From Vitis vinifera (taxonomy: Eukaryota > Streptophyta > Magnoliopsida > Vitales > Vitaceae): a stretch of 64,000 nucleotides of DNA. The stretch is from the NCBI RefSeq assembly GCF_030704535.1, contig NC_081818.1, positions 25,831,001-25,895,000 of the forward strand, written 5' to 3'. The translations under genes were made by a program, and so were the position numbers. A model generated the notes under the pieces. That model was not told where the DNA came from. It ran no database searches and was given only the letters and a program-made list of their open reading frames with translations. Shown here one piece after another: positions 1-10,581 of the stretch. Every line of letters starts with the position of its first letter. Position 1 is the first letter of the stretch.

Positions 1-2340
1 CTAGGTGATCATCAAGACTCAATTGGTGCCCTTACACTCATGTTAAGGATGTTGAAGAGATTTGCTTGACCTTCTAGTAAGCACATTTGTCTCTAGACAT
101 GCTATAAATGAAGCTTTTCCCACCCACTTTGAAGGATCAAGTGAAATATCAAAAAATTCAAAAAGTAAAAAAATAGGATGTAACATGTAATGATCAAAAT
201 ATTGGTTTTTACAGAAATATCAGTTGTTAGATGTTATAGTTATATCAATATATATCGAAAAATTTTGATGAAAATTTTGACAAAAAATATTGAAAAAGAA
301 ACTAAAAAAATGAAAGAAACAATATATATATACACACACATATGAATATATCTAATTTGGATGTATTCAATGATAAAAAAAAAAAAAAAAAAACAATGAT
401 GATATATGTATGATCTTTGAAATTTTATTTGTAAATTTATATTTCTCATAGATTTAATTAATATATAAAAAATGTAAAAAAAAAAAATCTTTAACAAAAT
501 TTTGATAATGATTTTTATATTTTTAACTATTGGTTAAATAGAGTTTAAAGATAACATCATTAACATTAATTTATTTATTAAAATTTTATTTTAATATTAA
601 TCATGCATTATCTCAAAAAGCTAAAAATTAATTGTGCCTCATGAACAACACATATAACTGAGAGAAGACGTACAATAGAAGGGATCCATTGGTCACTATT
701 TTCGCTAATATCTATCGAAGGAAATTTTCTTCTCTTTACAATCCAAAATAATGTTCACTTCTATGTCATAACAATAAAGGAAAAAAAAAAAAAAAACCTA
801 TTGAAAGACAAACGAATTGTTGTATTTATTGGTTTTCAATATCGAATTTTATTTGCCCTTGACCAACCTAGCACAATTTCACGAGTTCAGTCTGATTTTA
901 GATTATGGTATCTTAGAAAGTTTTCGTAATTTCATATCTAAGAACTACTCAATCCCACTCTGCTCCACTTATTTTATTTTCCCTCTTATCTTATTCATTT
1001 TAGAATTTTTTTTAACCTTAGTATTATTGCTTTGTTTTGTACATATTTGTTTTAAGTTTTTCTTTGGGCTACCCAAAAATTTATAAATGATCAAGCTACA
1101 TTCATTTTTAAAAAATAGGATTTCTAGAGGTAGGCTTTGGAGGTACATTCTATTTATTCACACAGGGCTATGTATAACTCGATACATCGAAATATTTTGT
1201 TATATTCTTATTTCTTCTTGTAAGAATGAGTTTGGTGATTTCAATCCTTGTATTTGGATGCATTTGGAAATGTAATGGTAGAATGATTATTTGTTTATGT
1301 TTCAGTTTTAGGCAACAATGATAATAAAATTGGAAAGGAAATATATTGACAATAATATGAATACAAATACAACCTCTATAAAATAATATGCTTAGGATCA
1401 AGAGAAATTATTATCTTAACGGGATTATTAATTTATCAATAAATGAATAATTAATTAATTTATCTTTAGATACAGTATAATGTTTCTATTTTATAGTACT
1501 TATAAATCCAAAAACAATAGATATAATCAAAAGTTAATATATAAAAGTCTAAAATACTTTAAAAAAAGAAGAGATAATTAATAATTATAGAAGATAAAAA
1601 GTGTCTTAAAAGAGATAGACATAGTATTAAAATTTAATGCCCAAAAAGATAAAAAAGTTTCAAGTATGCAATGATTCCAAAAAAGAGTTGAATTGAGAAA
1701 AATAAAAGTTGTAAAATGTTTCTCAATATTGTATTATAATTTTTATTTGTTATTTTTTAATGTACTTCATCCATTATTAATTCATATTTCCTTGGACCTT
1801 TATGAATTTTTTTTTAAAATTATTATTTTATGCAATTAACGATGTTATTAATTTAGTACATTAGCCTGATTGGGGACCAAAATATTTTATAATTTAAACG
1901 AGGTTCTACATAGTTTAAAATAATTCTTTATTTTCATTTAAAAAACATATTTGGGAGTTTTTTTAAAGTAAATGATAAAATTTTGTATCACTGTGTGATT
2001 TAAAAATAATGTTCTATTTTAAAAACATAAAATTAGTTTTATTTATTTTTAACAAAATAAATCAATTATGCTCTTATGGGGATTTTAATATCCATTTTTT
2101 TTATAATATTTATAAAAACATAATTTATGATTTTATTATAATATTACTATTCATATTCTATTAAAAGTTATTTTTTAATCTATTTGTAATCATTATTTTT
2201 TATTTTTAATAAAACTTGAATTAAGTTTAGTTTATATTATATAAATTCCTTTTACAATTTTATTTTTACAAAATCAGAATAAAAAAAATATTTTTAAAAA
2301 TAAATGAATTGAAATCTTACTTGTAAGTGAAAATTCATTT
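1..2340. repeat. Duplicated AT-rich upstream flank, copy A
   Basis: This stretch is strongly AT-rich and I see no credible gene in it. It matches 54676-57130 almost base for base apart from small indels; both begin with CTAGGTGATCATCAAGACTC. Part of it (about 1370-2280) also matches 39965-41170. It is therefore one arm of a segmental duplication that recurs upstream of three RLP copies. The dinucleotide run near 325-350 is a short version of the much longer microsatellite at 55040-55112. The ORFs inside (for example 817-1086) are low-complexity and I do not call them. Confidence 0.8.
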
Positions 2341-2356
2341 TCACTATAATCAAATT

Positions 2357-2790
2357 TTATTTCATTTCCATCGTCACTCTTGAATTATTCAAATATGAGA
2401 GAAGCCGCCGGTAGGCTGCAGCCTTGCTGAGGTCAATACCCATACCTCCCAAGTCAAGGTACTTCAAAGAAAAAAAAGGCCTAACAGCCATTCCAGGCCA
2501 TTCTCTTTGGTCCAAAAGAGTACGTTGATCAAGGTTGCACAAGTTTGAAAGGCTTGCGGTATTTGGAGGGATCGTACCACCAAAGATGCTTCAGAGAGAT
2601 TGAGACATCTCAACTACCTTAGTGATCCAATGAATCTTGGAATTCCCATTCCTCCAAAATTATTCATGCTGAGGTCTAGATGATTCAGATATTTCAAATG
2701 AGGAATTGTTGTTGGCGTTTTGGCATTGTGATCAGCATTGAGGCTAAGACGGTCCGGAACCATTTCCTAGAGCATATATAGAACTGAAAT
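2357..2790 (-). pseudogene. LRR-RLP relic (first LRRs only)
   Basis: Read on the minus strand, this piece encodes scraps of the N-terminal LRRs of an EIX2-like RLP. HLDLSMNNFGGMGIP matches the YLDLSMNNFGGLEIP block of RLP-A, and LKYLDLGG followed by LSKAAAY matches the LRHLNLG and SKAAAY block. Stops and frameshifts separate the scraps, and there is no signal peptide, no C-terminal LRRs and no membrane segment. The orientation is opposite to the intact RLP-A downstream. Shorter relatives lie at 41205-41500 and 57212-57250, so the relic is older than the segmental duplication. Confidence 0.8.
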
Positions 2791-3138
2791 CCCTGCGGCT
2801 GTCCTGACTGGAAAGTTCAGGTATGTAGGGATTATGTCATATAATTTTCTCCTCTTCTACAAGATACGTGGGACCAATCGACAGGTCATGTCCTTACATT
2901 AAAAGCAAATTAGACTTTGTGGGTTAAGCTTCTAGTGTACCAAACACGGGTAGACCCCCCATTCGCTGAACCTCAAGTCTTCGACCCATACTCGTTAAAA
3001 ATCTGATTTTTCTACGCGGAGGTTGAACGACCAATAGTTGAGGTCTCAGATTGGTAGCTTTCCGTCAGTCTAGACCTGGCCTTCAGCACCACCTATGACC
3101 CTACATCCAAGTTGGTTTCCACATTGGATCCTTTTTTG

Positions 3139-3649
3139 TAGGGGTGGTAATTCTTGGTATTGGGTCATGTCAAAATTTAGATATTTTATTTTCAACTCAA
3201 ATTCAATGTAAATAATAATTGTGTGAAAAATATAAGCTTAAATCCTATTTAATTATTAAATACATAATATGTCATATAACTCATTTAACCCATTTAATAA
3301 TCAAATCCTCCTTTTTAATAATGAGAGTGAGTTGGAACTTTTATATTTCTATATAATTAATGTTTCAATCAAATATGTTTATAAATCAATTGACTTATTT
3401 TTTTAAAAATAAATTTAAAATGAGTTAATTTGTTTGAAAGTATAATTAAGATAATAATAGGATTATTAAAAGGGTCAATTCCGGTCAATTTGTGTTATGT
3501 AAGTTGATCCAAAAATTAATTATTTATTAAACAAGTTATCTAGGTCAACACAAATTTAACCCAAACCTACTTATGCTCAACTCAAATATGTAAAAAGTGT
3601 GTTGAGTTCGTGTCATGTTGACGAATTATATTAAACTTTATTACCCCTA
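3139..3649. mobile_element. hAT-like MITE (511 bp)
   Basis: The terminal inverted repeats are imperfect: TAGGGGTGGTAA at the left end, and the complement of TAGGGGTAATAA at the right. They are flanked by CTTTTTTG (3131-3138) and CTTATTTG (3650-3657), an 8-bp target duplication with one mismatch. An 8-bp TSD and a TAGGG terminus are typical of hAT elements. There is no ORF, so the element is non-autonomous. The paralogous flank near 58825-58915 keeps only part of the same element, so insertion came before duplication and was followed by deletion there. Confidence 0.65.
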
Positions 3650-3657
3650 CTTATTTG

Positions 3658-4409
3658 GATGTTGAAAAGCGTTACCCTAGTCATGAAGGAGATGCTCGTT
3701 TCGACAACATTTCAAGCTTACTTAGAAGATAAGGTTGCTTGTTGAAGTGTAATATTCAAATCTATATGCTGTGCATTTTATTTTGACAAGGAATTCTCTT
3801 ATTTAATTAGTGGTTTATTGATAGTACAAATATTTAAATTTGATATTAAGTATTGAGGCTGTTAGAAGTGATTTGGAGAGGTTAATCATGAAGCGATTTC
3901 CTTCCAAACATATGTCAATAGAAAAATTAAAATATATCAAAATATTTGAAGTGATTCTTCAATTAGATATAAATAAATTCTTTATTCAAAAATCAATTTT
4001 TATTATATAACAAACTATTAAAAATAAATTTACATAAAAATATTAATTAATTCTTTGTAAAATTGCGAAACGAAAGTATTATAAATGCCTAATGAAAGTC
4101 GTATTATAAATTAAAAATTCTTTTATAAGGTTCTTTGGAAGATAATATCTTAATACATGACATAAAATTTGAAGACCCAAATGTAGTCATAATGGCTAAT
4201 GCTTAGAAAATGTCCTCTTCCTTTTTTATTTATCATAGCGTGCTTTTTGAGATATGTTAATATTAATATTTTAAGTGAAGACTAAATGTCAAATAATATT
4301 TATATCCATATGAAGAATTTTACTTTCTGAATAATTAATTGAATTTTATTTCATCATGAGTAATGATAGAGAGAGGGATTTTTTGCCGAGGGGATGAATG
4401 GTATTTATA
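3658..4409. other. Intergenic region upstream of RLP-A
   Basis: AT-rich, with no gene seen. About 3700-3960 matches 58915-59150 upstream of RLP-C. The motif GTATTTATAT at 4401-4410 is a possible TATA element for RLP-A. Homology with the RLP-B promoter begins only at about 4411 (CTAAACCTCCACACATG). Confidence 0.5.
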
Positions 4410-4437
4410 TCTAAACCTCCACACATGATCTCAACTG

Positions 4438-4446
4438 GCTTACAAA
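4438..4446 (+). promoter_or_regulatory. Degraded TATA box of RLP-A
   Basis: RLP-B has GGCTTATAAAAAGC 62-69 bp before its start codon. RLP-A has GGCTTACAAAAAGC at the matching place, which breaks the TATAAA core. RLP-A may rely on the weaker GTATTTATAT at 4401 instead. This is read from alignment by eye. Confidence 0.45.
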
Positions 4447-4509
4447 AAGCATTTTATCATTATTTTGTGGAGTCCATACATAGAACTTCTGGCTGCAATA
4501 TCATCGTAC

Positions 4510-7500
4510 ATGGCTGATATCAATGCCTCCATTCATTTCCTTCTGCTTATTTTCCTCTCCTCCACTTTTCTCCATCTTGAAACTGTTAAACTTGGTTCCT
4601 GCAATGTCGTTCTCAATGCCAGCTGCACTGAAATTGAGAGAAAAGCCCTTGTTAATTTCAAACAAGGTCTTACTGATCCTTCCGGCAGGCTCTCTTCCTG
4701 GGTTGGCCTGGATTGCTGCAGATGGAGTGGTGTGGTGTGCAACTCAAGGCCACCTCGAGTCATCAAGCTCAAACTCCGCAACCAGTATGCTAGAAGTCCG
4801 GACCCCGACAATGAAGCTACGGATGACTATGGAGCAGCTCATGCATTTGGCGGCGAGATAAGTCATTCTTTACTTGATTTGAAAGATTTGAGGTACTTGG
4901 ACTTGAGCATGAACAATTTTGGAGGACTCGAAATCCCCAAGTTCATTGGATCATTCAAGAGGTTGAGATATCTCAATCTCTCAGGTGCATCCTTCGGTGG
5001 AACTATCCCACCCCACCTAGGGAACCTTTCTAGCTTGCTCTATCTTGATCTCAACTCTTATTCTCTTGAATCAGTTGAGAATGACCTGCACTGGTTATCA
5101 GGTCTTTCTTCTCTGAGACACCTTAATTTGGGAAATATAGATTTTAGCAAGGCTGCAGCTTATTGGCATCGAGCTGTTAACTCCCTTTCTTCACTCTTGG
5201 AACTACGCTTACCTGGATGTGGCCTGTCTTCCCTTCCTGGTCTCTCTCTTCCATTTGGTAATGTCACCTCACTTTCGGTGCTCGATCTCTCCAACAATGG
5301 CTTCAATTCGTCGATACCTCACTGGTTGTTCAACTTTAGTAGTCTTGCATACCTTGATCTCAACTCCAACAGTCTTCAAGGCAGTGTTCCTGACAGATTT
5401 GGTTTCTTGATTTCCCTTGAATACATTGATTTGTCTTTTAATATATTGATTGGAGGTCACTTACCAAGAAACTTAGGAAAGCTTTGCAACTTGCGAACTC
5501 TCAAACTATCTTTCAACATTATTAGTGGAGAGATAACTGAATTGATAGATGGGTTGTCCGAGTGTGTCAACAGTAGTAGCTTAGAGTCTCTGGATTTTGG
5601 GTTCAATTATAAACTGGATGGGTTTCTTCCTAATTCTTTGGGACACCTGAAGAACCTAAAGTCTCTTCATCTGTGGGGCAACTCATTTGTGGGGTCAATT
5701 CCAAACACCATTGGAAATTTGTCGTCCTTGCAAGAATTCTACATCTCTGAAAATCAAATGAATGGGATAATTCCAGAGAGTGTGGGCCAACTCTCAGCAT
5801 TGGTTGCAGCGGATCTGTCAGAGAATCCATGGGTTTGTGTTGTGACAGAGTCTCATTTCTCCAATCTCACAAGCTTAATTGAGTTGTCAATCAAGAAGTC
5901 ATCTCCAAACATCACCTTGGTCTTCAATGTGAATTCTAAATGGATTCCTCCTTTTAAACTCAGTTACCTGGAACTCCAAGCATGCCATCTAGGTCCCAAA
6001 TTTCCTGCATGGCTGAGAACCCAAAACCAGCTGAAGACAATAGTGCTCAACAATGCTAGGATTTCAGACTCCATACCTGATTGGTTTTGGAAGTTAGACT
6101 TGCAGCTCCACCTACTGGACTTTTCAAATAATCAACTGAGCGGGAAGGTCCCAAATTCATGGAAATTTACAGAAAATGCTGTTGTGGATTTGAGCTCCAA
6201 CCGCTTTCACGGTCCTTTCCCACACTTTTCTTCTAATCTGAGTTCATTGTATTTGAGTGACAATTCATTTTCTGGACCAATACCCCGGGATTTTGGCAAA
6301 ACCATGCCCCGGTTGTCAAATTTTGACGTCTCTTGGAACTCTCTAAATGGTACCATTCCCTTGTCTATGGCTAAGATTACGGGTTTGACAAATCTGGTTA
6401 TCTCAAATAATCAGTTGTCTGGTGAAATTCCTTTGATTTGGAATGATAAACCAGATTTGTACGAAGTAGATATGGCACATAACAGCTTATCTGGTGAGAT
6501 CCCCAGCTCAATGGGCACCCTGAATTCACTTATGTTCTTGATACTGAGTGGCAACAAACTTTCAGGGGAAATTCCTTTTTCTCTGCAGAATTGCAAGGAC
6601 ATGGATAGTTTTGACCTTGGCGACAATAGATTATCAGGAAACCTTCCATCATGGATAGGAGAGATGCAATCGTTGTTGATTCTAAGTCTGCGATCAAACT
6701 TCTTTGATGGAAACATTCCCTCCCAAGTGTGCAATCTTTCCCATCTTCATATATTGGACCTTGCACATAATAATCTGTCAGGATCCGTTCCTTCTTGTTT
6801 GGGAAATTTGAGTGGCATAGCTACTGAAATCAGCGATGAGAGATACGAGGGGCGATTGTTAGTTGTGGTGAAAGGAAGAGAACTCATATATCAGAGTACT
6901 CTGTATCTTGTGAATATCATTGATCTTTCAGACAATAATTTATCGGGAAAGTTGCCTGAAATAAGAAATCTTTCAAGACTTGGCACCTTGAACTTGTCCA
7001 TAAACCATTTTACAGGAAATATACCAGAGGACATTGGGGGCTTAAGTCAATTAGAAACTCTGGACCTCTCAAGAAACCAGCTCTCTGGCCCGATTCCACC
7101 AAGCATGATTTCTCTGACTTTCTTGAATCACTTGAACCTATCTTACAACAGACTATCTGGTATAATTCCAACAAGCAACCAGTTCCAAACCTTCAATGAC
7201 CCATCCATATACAGGGATAACCTTGCACTCTGCGGGGATCCTCTGCCAATGAAGTGCCCAGGCGATGATAAAGCTACTACTGATTCTTCCAGGGCGGGTA
7301 ATGAAGATCATGATGATGAGTTTGAAATGAGGTGGTTCTACGTCAGCATGGGGCCTGGATTTGTGGTGGGATTTTGGGCAGTTTTTGGCCCTTTGATAAT
7401 AAATAGGTCTTGGAGGCGAGCCTACTTCCGGTTCCTGGATGAGATGAAAGATAGAGTGATGGTGGTTATCACAGTGAATGTTGCACGTCTGCAAAAGAAA

Positions 7501-7533
7501 TGCAAATGGGAAAGAAGACAACATGGAACTTGA
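4510..7533 (+). CDS. LRR receptor-like protein, EIX2-like (RLP-A)
   Basis: Intact single-exon gene of 1007 codons from the ATG at 4510. An in-frame ATG at 4465 exists, but the 4510 start puts a clean signal peptide (residues 1-30, core FLLLIFLSSTFL) at the N-terminus. An LRRNT domain with paired cysteines follows (about 35-80; CTEIERKAL and SSWVGLDCCRWSGVVC). Then come about 30 extracellular LRRs rich in N-glycosylation sites, with a non-LRR island near residues 775-800 (KGRELIYQSTLYLV). The end is an acidic stalk, a membrane helix with spaced glycines (about 942-965, GPGFVVGFWAVFG) and a basic tail of about 40 residues with no kinase. By family, such plasma-membrane receptors sense apoplastic elicitors and signal through SOBIR1 and BAK1. 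The ligand is unknown. It is very close to RLP-B. Confidence 0.93.
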   Translation: MADINASIHFLLLIFLSSTFLHLETVKLGSCNVVLNASCTEIERKALVNFKQGLTDPSGRLSSWVGLDCCRWSGVVCNSRPPRVIKLKLRNQYARSPDPDNEATDDYGAAHAFGGEISHSLLDLKDLRYLDLSMNNFGGLEIPKFIGSFKRLRYLNLSGASFGGTIPPHLGNLSSLLYLDLNSYSLESVENDLHWLSGLSSLRHLNLGNIDFSKAAAYWHRAVNSLSSLLELRLPGCGLSSLPGLSLPFGNVTSLSVLDLSNNGFNSSIPHWLFNFSSLAYLDLNSNSLQGSVPDRFGFLISLEYIDLSFNILIGGHLPRNLGKLCNLRTLKLSFNIISGEITELIDGLSECVNSSSLESLDFGFNYKLDGFLPNSLGHLKNLKSLHLWGNSFVGSIPNTIGNLSSLQEFYISENQMNGIIPESVGQLSALVAADLSENPWVCVVTESHFSNLTSLIELSIKKSSPNITLVFNVNSKWIPPFKLSYLELQACHLGPKFPAWLRTQNQLKTIVLNNARISDSIPDWFWKLDLQLHLLDFSNNQLSGKVPNSWKFTENAVVDLSSNRFHGPFPHFSSNLSSLYLSDNSFSGPIPRDFGKTMPRLSNFDVSWNSLNGTIPLSMAKITGLTNLVISNNQLSGEIPLIWNDKPDLYEVDMAHNSLSGEIPSSMGTLNSLMFLILSGNKLSGEIPFSLQNCKDMDSFDLGDNRLSGNLPSWIGEMQSLLILSLRSNFFDGNIPSQVCNLSHLHILDLAHNNLSGSVPSCLGNLSGIATEISDERYEGRLLVVVKGRELIYQSTLYLVNIIDLSDNNLSGKLPEIRNLSRLGTLNLSINHFTGNIPEDIGGLSQLETLDLSRNQLSGPIPPSMISLTFLNHLNLSYNRLSGIIPTSNQFQTFNDPSIYRDNLALCGDPLPMKCPGDDKATTDSSRAGNEDHDDEFEMRWFYVSMGPGFVVGFWAVFGPLIINRSWRRAYFRFLDEMKDRVMVVITVNVARLQKKCKWERRQHGT

Positions 7534-7537
7534 ACAG

Positions 7538-7657
7538 GTATCCATCCACAAGCTTTCAAACCAAAATAACTGTTTCCATATATCAGTGATTTTCTTCATG
7601 CTTAACCCTGATCATATCATACTTAATTTGATGGAGTACTCTGTATTTGTTTTTCAG
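7538..7657 (+). other. Possible 3'-UTR intron of RLP-A
   Basis: Four bases after the TGA stop, ACAG is followed by GTATCC. At 7657 a pyrimidine-rich TTTGTTTTTCAG ends in AG and is followed by GTGGTGAG. This would make a 120-bp GT-AG intron inside the 3' UTR. The matching RLP-B positions read ACAGATATCC and TTTTTCTGGTGG, so both splice sites are gone there. No transcript evidence is available to me. Confidence 0.3.
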
Positions 7658-8272
7658 GTGGTGAGCTACTAAATCTGATTTGTCGGACTGAAGTTTCACC
7701 TGTCATCTGTTGGGGGATTGTCAGTTTTTTTTTTTTTTTTTTTGTTTCTAAGGTTTGAAATACGAGTTTTTATGTAAACTCTCAATTTATAGTACTGTTA
7801 CTCTATTCTAAACTACCTCCAAGGTTTCTTGAAGCCCTATAGATATAAAACATAACCCTAATAAAATCTATTAAGTTTGAAGCATATTGTACATGGTTTT
7901 ACCTCATCTGAATATACACTCTTAAAGTGACTAATATCGGTTGGCACCTACATCATCCTTTATGTCCGCCGACATATTATCATGCGCTCATGATCAGGGA
8001 ATACCCCAATTCATGTTAAGGCTAATAGATCACTTGATCATTTATCCCATCAACCCATAGACGACGAAGCATCTTGCCATTTTAGCCCTGCACCTCTCAT
8101 GTAAAACTCTTTTTTATTTTCGTTTTTGCATTAAATAAATGGATGGATGGGTAAATATTTGAAAAATCTTTTAAAATAAAAAATAATAAGATTAACTCAT
8201 GGTTAAAATCCCATTTCAAATTAGATGACTTATATAACATTTTCCTCTTCGGTTGCCATCTACTATGTTTTA
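7658..8272. other. 3' flank of RLP-A
   Basis: It holds a 20-base T run (about 7724-7743), a possible polyadenylation signal AATAAA near 7860, and AT-rich DNA. About 8090-8250 matches 46445-46570 behind RLP-B. About 7990-8250 also has a diverged second copy at 9180-9420. Confidence 0.55.
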
Positions 8273-8600
8273 GGTTATGTTTGGTTCCGGAAAATGTGAA
8301 TAAAAATGTAAGGGAAAGAAAATAAAGAAAAAAATATAAGGAAAAGAGAAAGTGAAGGTAAATAAAAAAAAAAAAAAAAGATTTAAAGTCAATAAATGTC
8401 ATTTCGGACTCATTTCACTTGTATTAACTCTTCTATATAAAAAGTAAATAATTTAAAAATATATAAATGTCTAATTAATTTTAATTATATTTGTTTTTTT
8501 TTGTATTTTTCATAATAAATCGAAATATAAGAAAATAATTTTTCTTAATATTTTTTTCTTTCCTTAATACTTTTTTGAAATCAAATATAGTTCAAGGAAA
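8273..8600. repeat. MITE, TTATGTTTGGTTCC family
   Basis: It starts GGTTATGTTTGGTTCCGGAA and ends near AAATCAAATATAG, roughly complementary. The interior is a purine-rich half (AAAGAAAAAA) followed by a pyrimidine-rich half, as in the copies at 32936-33262 and 40434-40727. The matching copy behind RLP-B is at 46617-46920. No target duplication could be fixed. Confidence 0.5.
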
Positions 8601-9179
8601 ATAGTTTTCTTGCCTTAGTACTTTCTAAATTTTGCTTATTTAACCCTTTAATTGGCTTTTGAGGTGTATAAGTCTTAAAGGAAATTAAGTTGATCCAAAT
8701 CGGTGATTTTTGGAATAAAATTGTCAACCTAACTACTGCATTAACAATCTACTAACCATTTCCCGACACAATATTATTGTGTCAACGAATGCTTTAATAT
8801 AAACAATATTAATTAAAAAACACAAAGATAAAATAATTCATATAAGATACATGATGTTTTAATGTAGTTTGACCAAACATGCCTACATTCGTAAATGAGA
8901 TAAAATCATTCCACTCCTTATATTTATACCCTTAACCATGAGTTCTTTCGTTCTACCATGTATCTCTCATTTTTCTCCATATCTTTATCCACTACATATA
9001 TATTGTCTTTATAAGTCCATCTTCATCTCATAACTTTTCCCTCTTATAACCTAGAATATTTGTAAACTTAATAATTTTTCTTATTATATAAGGAAATCTA
9101 ATATTACAATGACATATGAATATAAAAAATATTTTATATTATATTTTTTTTATAACAAAGAATCTATATCAATTAGTAA

Positions 9180-9425
9180 TTTGAGACAATTCTCAACCTC
9201 ATCGGTCGACAGATCGCCTGATCATCTATCCCATCAGCCCAAGGATAATCAAGCATTTTGCCCTTCCTATGTTTCAATTTTTCCTCATGTGAAAATTTTC
9301 TTTTTTATTAAATAAATGGGCTGTAAAATATTAACTTGAAATATTTTTTAGAATAAAAATCAATAAGATGAATTTAACCCATTTTAAATCAACTTAATTC
9401 TATGAGATAATATAAATATTCAATG
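9180..9425. repeat. Second, diverged copy of the RLP 3' flank
   Basis: The order of motifs matches 7990-8250: a GATCATTTATCCCATCA-like block, GCATTTTGCC, CTCATGT, ATTAAATAAATGG, then AATAAAAATCAATAAGATGAATT. It may mark the end of a lost RLP copy or a local duplication. I see no RLP coding sequence before it. Confidence 0.5.
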
Positions 9426-9440
9426 CAAATACAACCAAGC

Positions 9441-9725
9441 TAGCTCTACAAGGAAAAATATGTAGTAGACATTTATAATGAGTCATTGTAAACATAGGGT
9501 GTTGCTACAACATAGCATCACTTTAGCCATTGACACCATGGAGGGTACCAATTGGTGACGTATTTGGAAGCGACACCAAAGCAGATAAATAGTGACACAT
9601 TCAGAAGCGACACCATATATTTTTAGTGATGCTTAAATATAAGGTGTCATATTAAATGCATCACCTTTGAGTTATGGTGTCATGTTAAATGAATCACCTT
9701 TGAGTTATGGTGTCACATTATTGTA
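9441..9725. mobile_element. Degenerate CACTA end
   Basis: CTCTACAAGGAAAAAT near 9443 resembles the terminus of the CACTA element at 33673-39221. It is followed by at least seven copies, in both orientations, of a GGTGTCA/TGACACC word spaced like CACTA subterminal repeats. The other end was not found. Confidence 0.4.
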
Positions 9726-10581
9726 AATGATTATGGAAGATATGGTTGTTTTTGGTTGATTAGCCTATTAATAAATAAGATCAACCTGTGCATGTTTTGT
9801 CTATAAATATAATAATCATATCACATTTAACTTATATTTTTATAATGCTTATGGATTAACTTGTAATACATTACATATCTAATATTTGTATATCAAATGT
9901 ACAAAACGATAGTACATCAAACCCACCAAAACTAAAAAAGAAAAGTGAATGCACATTAAAACATGATTTAAAAATGTTAAGCATCCCAACATTCATGTAT
10001 ATTTGCATTTCATATGCATAAAACCGGCTAACCATAAAATGACACAAGAGTTGCATCCAAAAACCCAAAATTCTTAATAAAGTAACGTTTATGTTCTATA
10101 ATATATGACATAAGAGTCACATCTAAAAACTAAAAATCTTGTTACCTCTTTCTCATTTCTTTTTATTCTTCATACTGTCCTCCCAAGAGTGTATCCTGCA
10201 TTTCATAGTTTAATGAGTTTTAGAGTTCTTATTGAAAATAAAAATTAATTAATGTTATAAAAAATAAACAAATCTAAGTACTAATGTTTTCTTTTTTTCT
10301 TTTTCCCATTTTGATATAAAAATAGTTTGTAAAGAATAAGTAATATCATACAACTAAGGGACTCACCATACATGATCACGATACATCAACATGATTCATG
10401 ATTAGTCATAACAAAAAAGTAGTCAATTCTCCTCTAATTTCATCAAATTCTACTTAAGAATATGTTTTTTTGTCATCAAAATGAAATCAAATGAGAATAA
10501 CATTAATATCACAATAATTGGAAGTATGAAACTATGTACAATTCATTAAATGAGTAAAACCTGTAATGCAATAACTGTAGA
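9726..10581. other. Intergenic, nothing recognised
   Basis: AT-rich with short low-complexity ORFs only. I see no gene, RNA gene or repeat structure here. Confidence 0.5.

Noticed and set aside
817..1086. Open frame with a near-identical partner at 55577-55777
   Set aside because: The likeness comes from the segmental duplication. The encoded peptide is low-complexity and the partner frame is truncated.
7153..7599. 148-codon minus-strand ORF across the end of RLP-A
   Set aside because: An antisense shadow of the conserved RLP coding sequence; the RLP-B counterpart (45616-45891) is shorter and differs.
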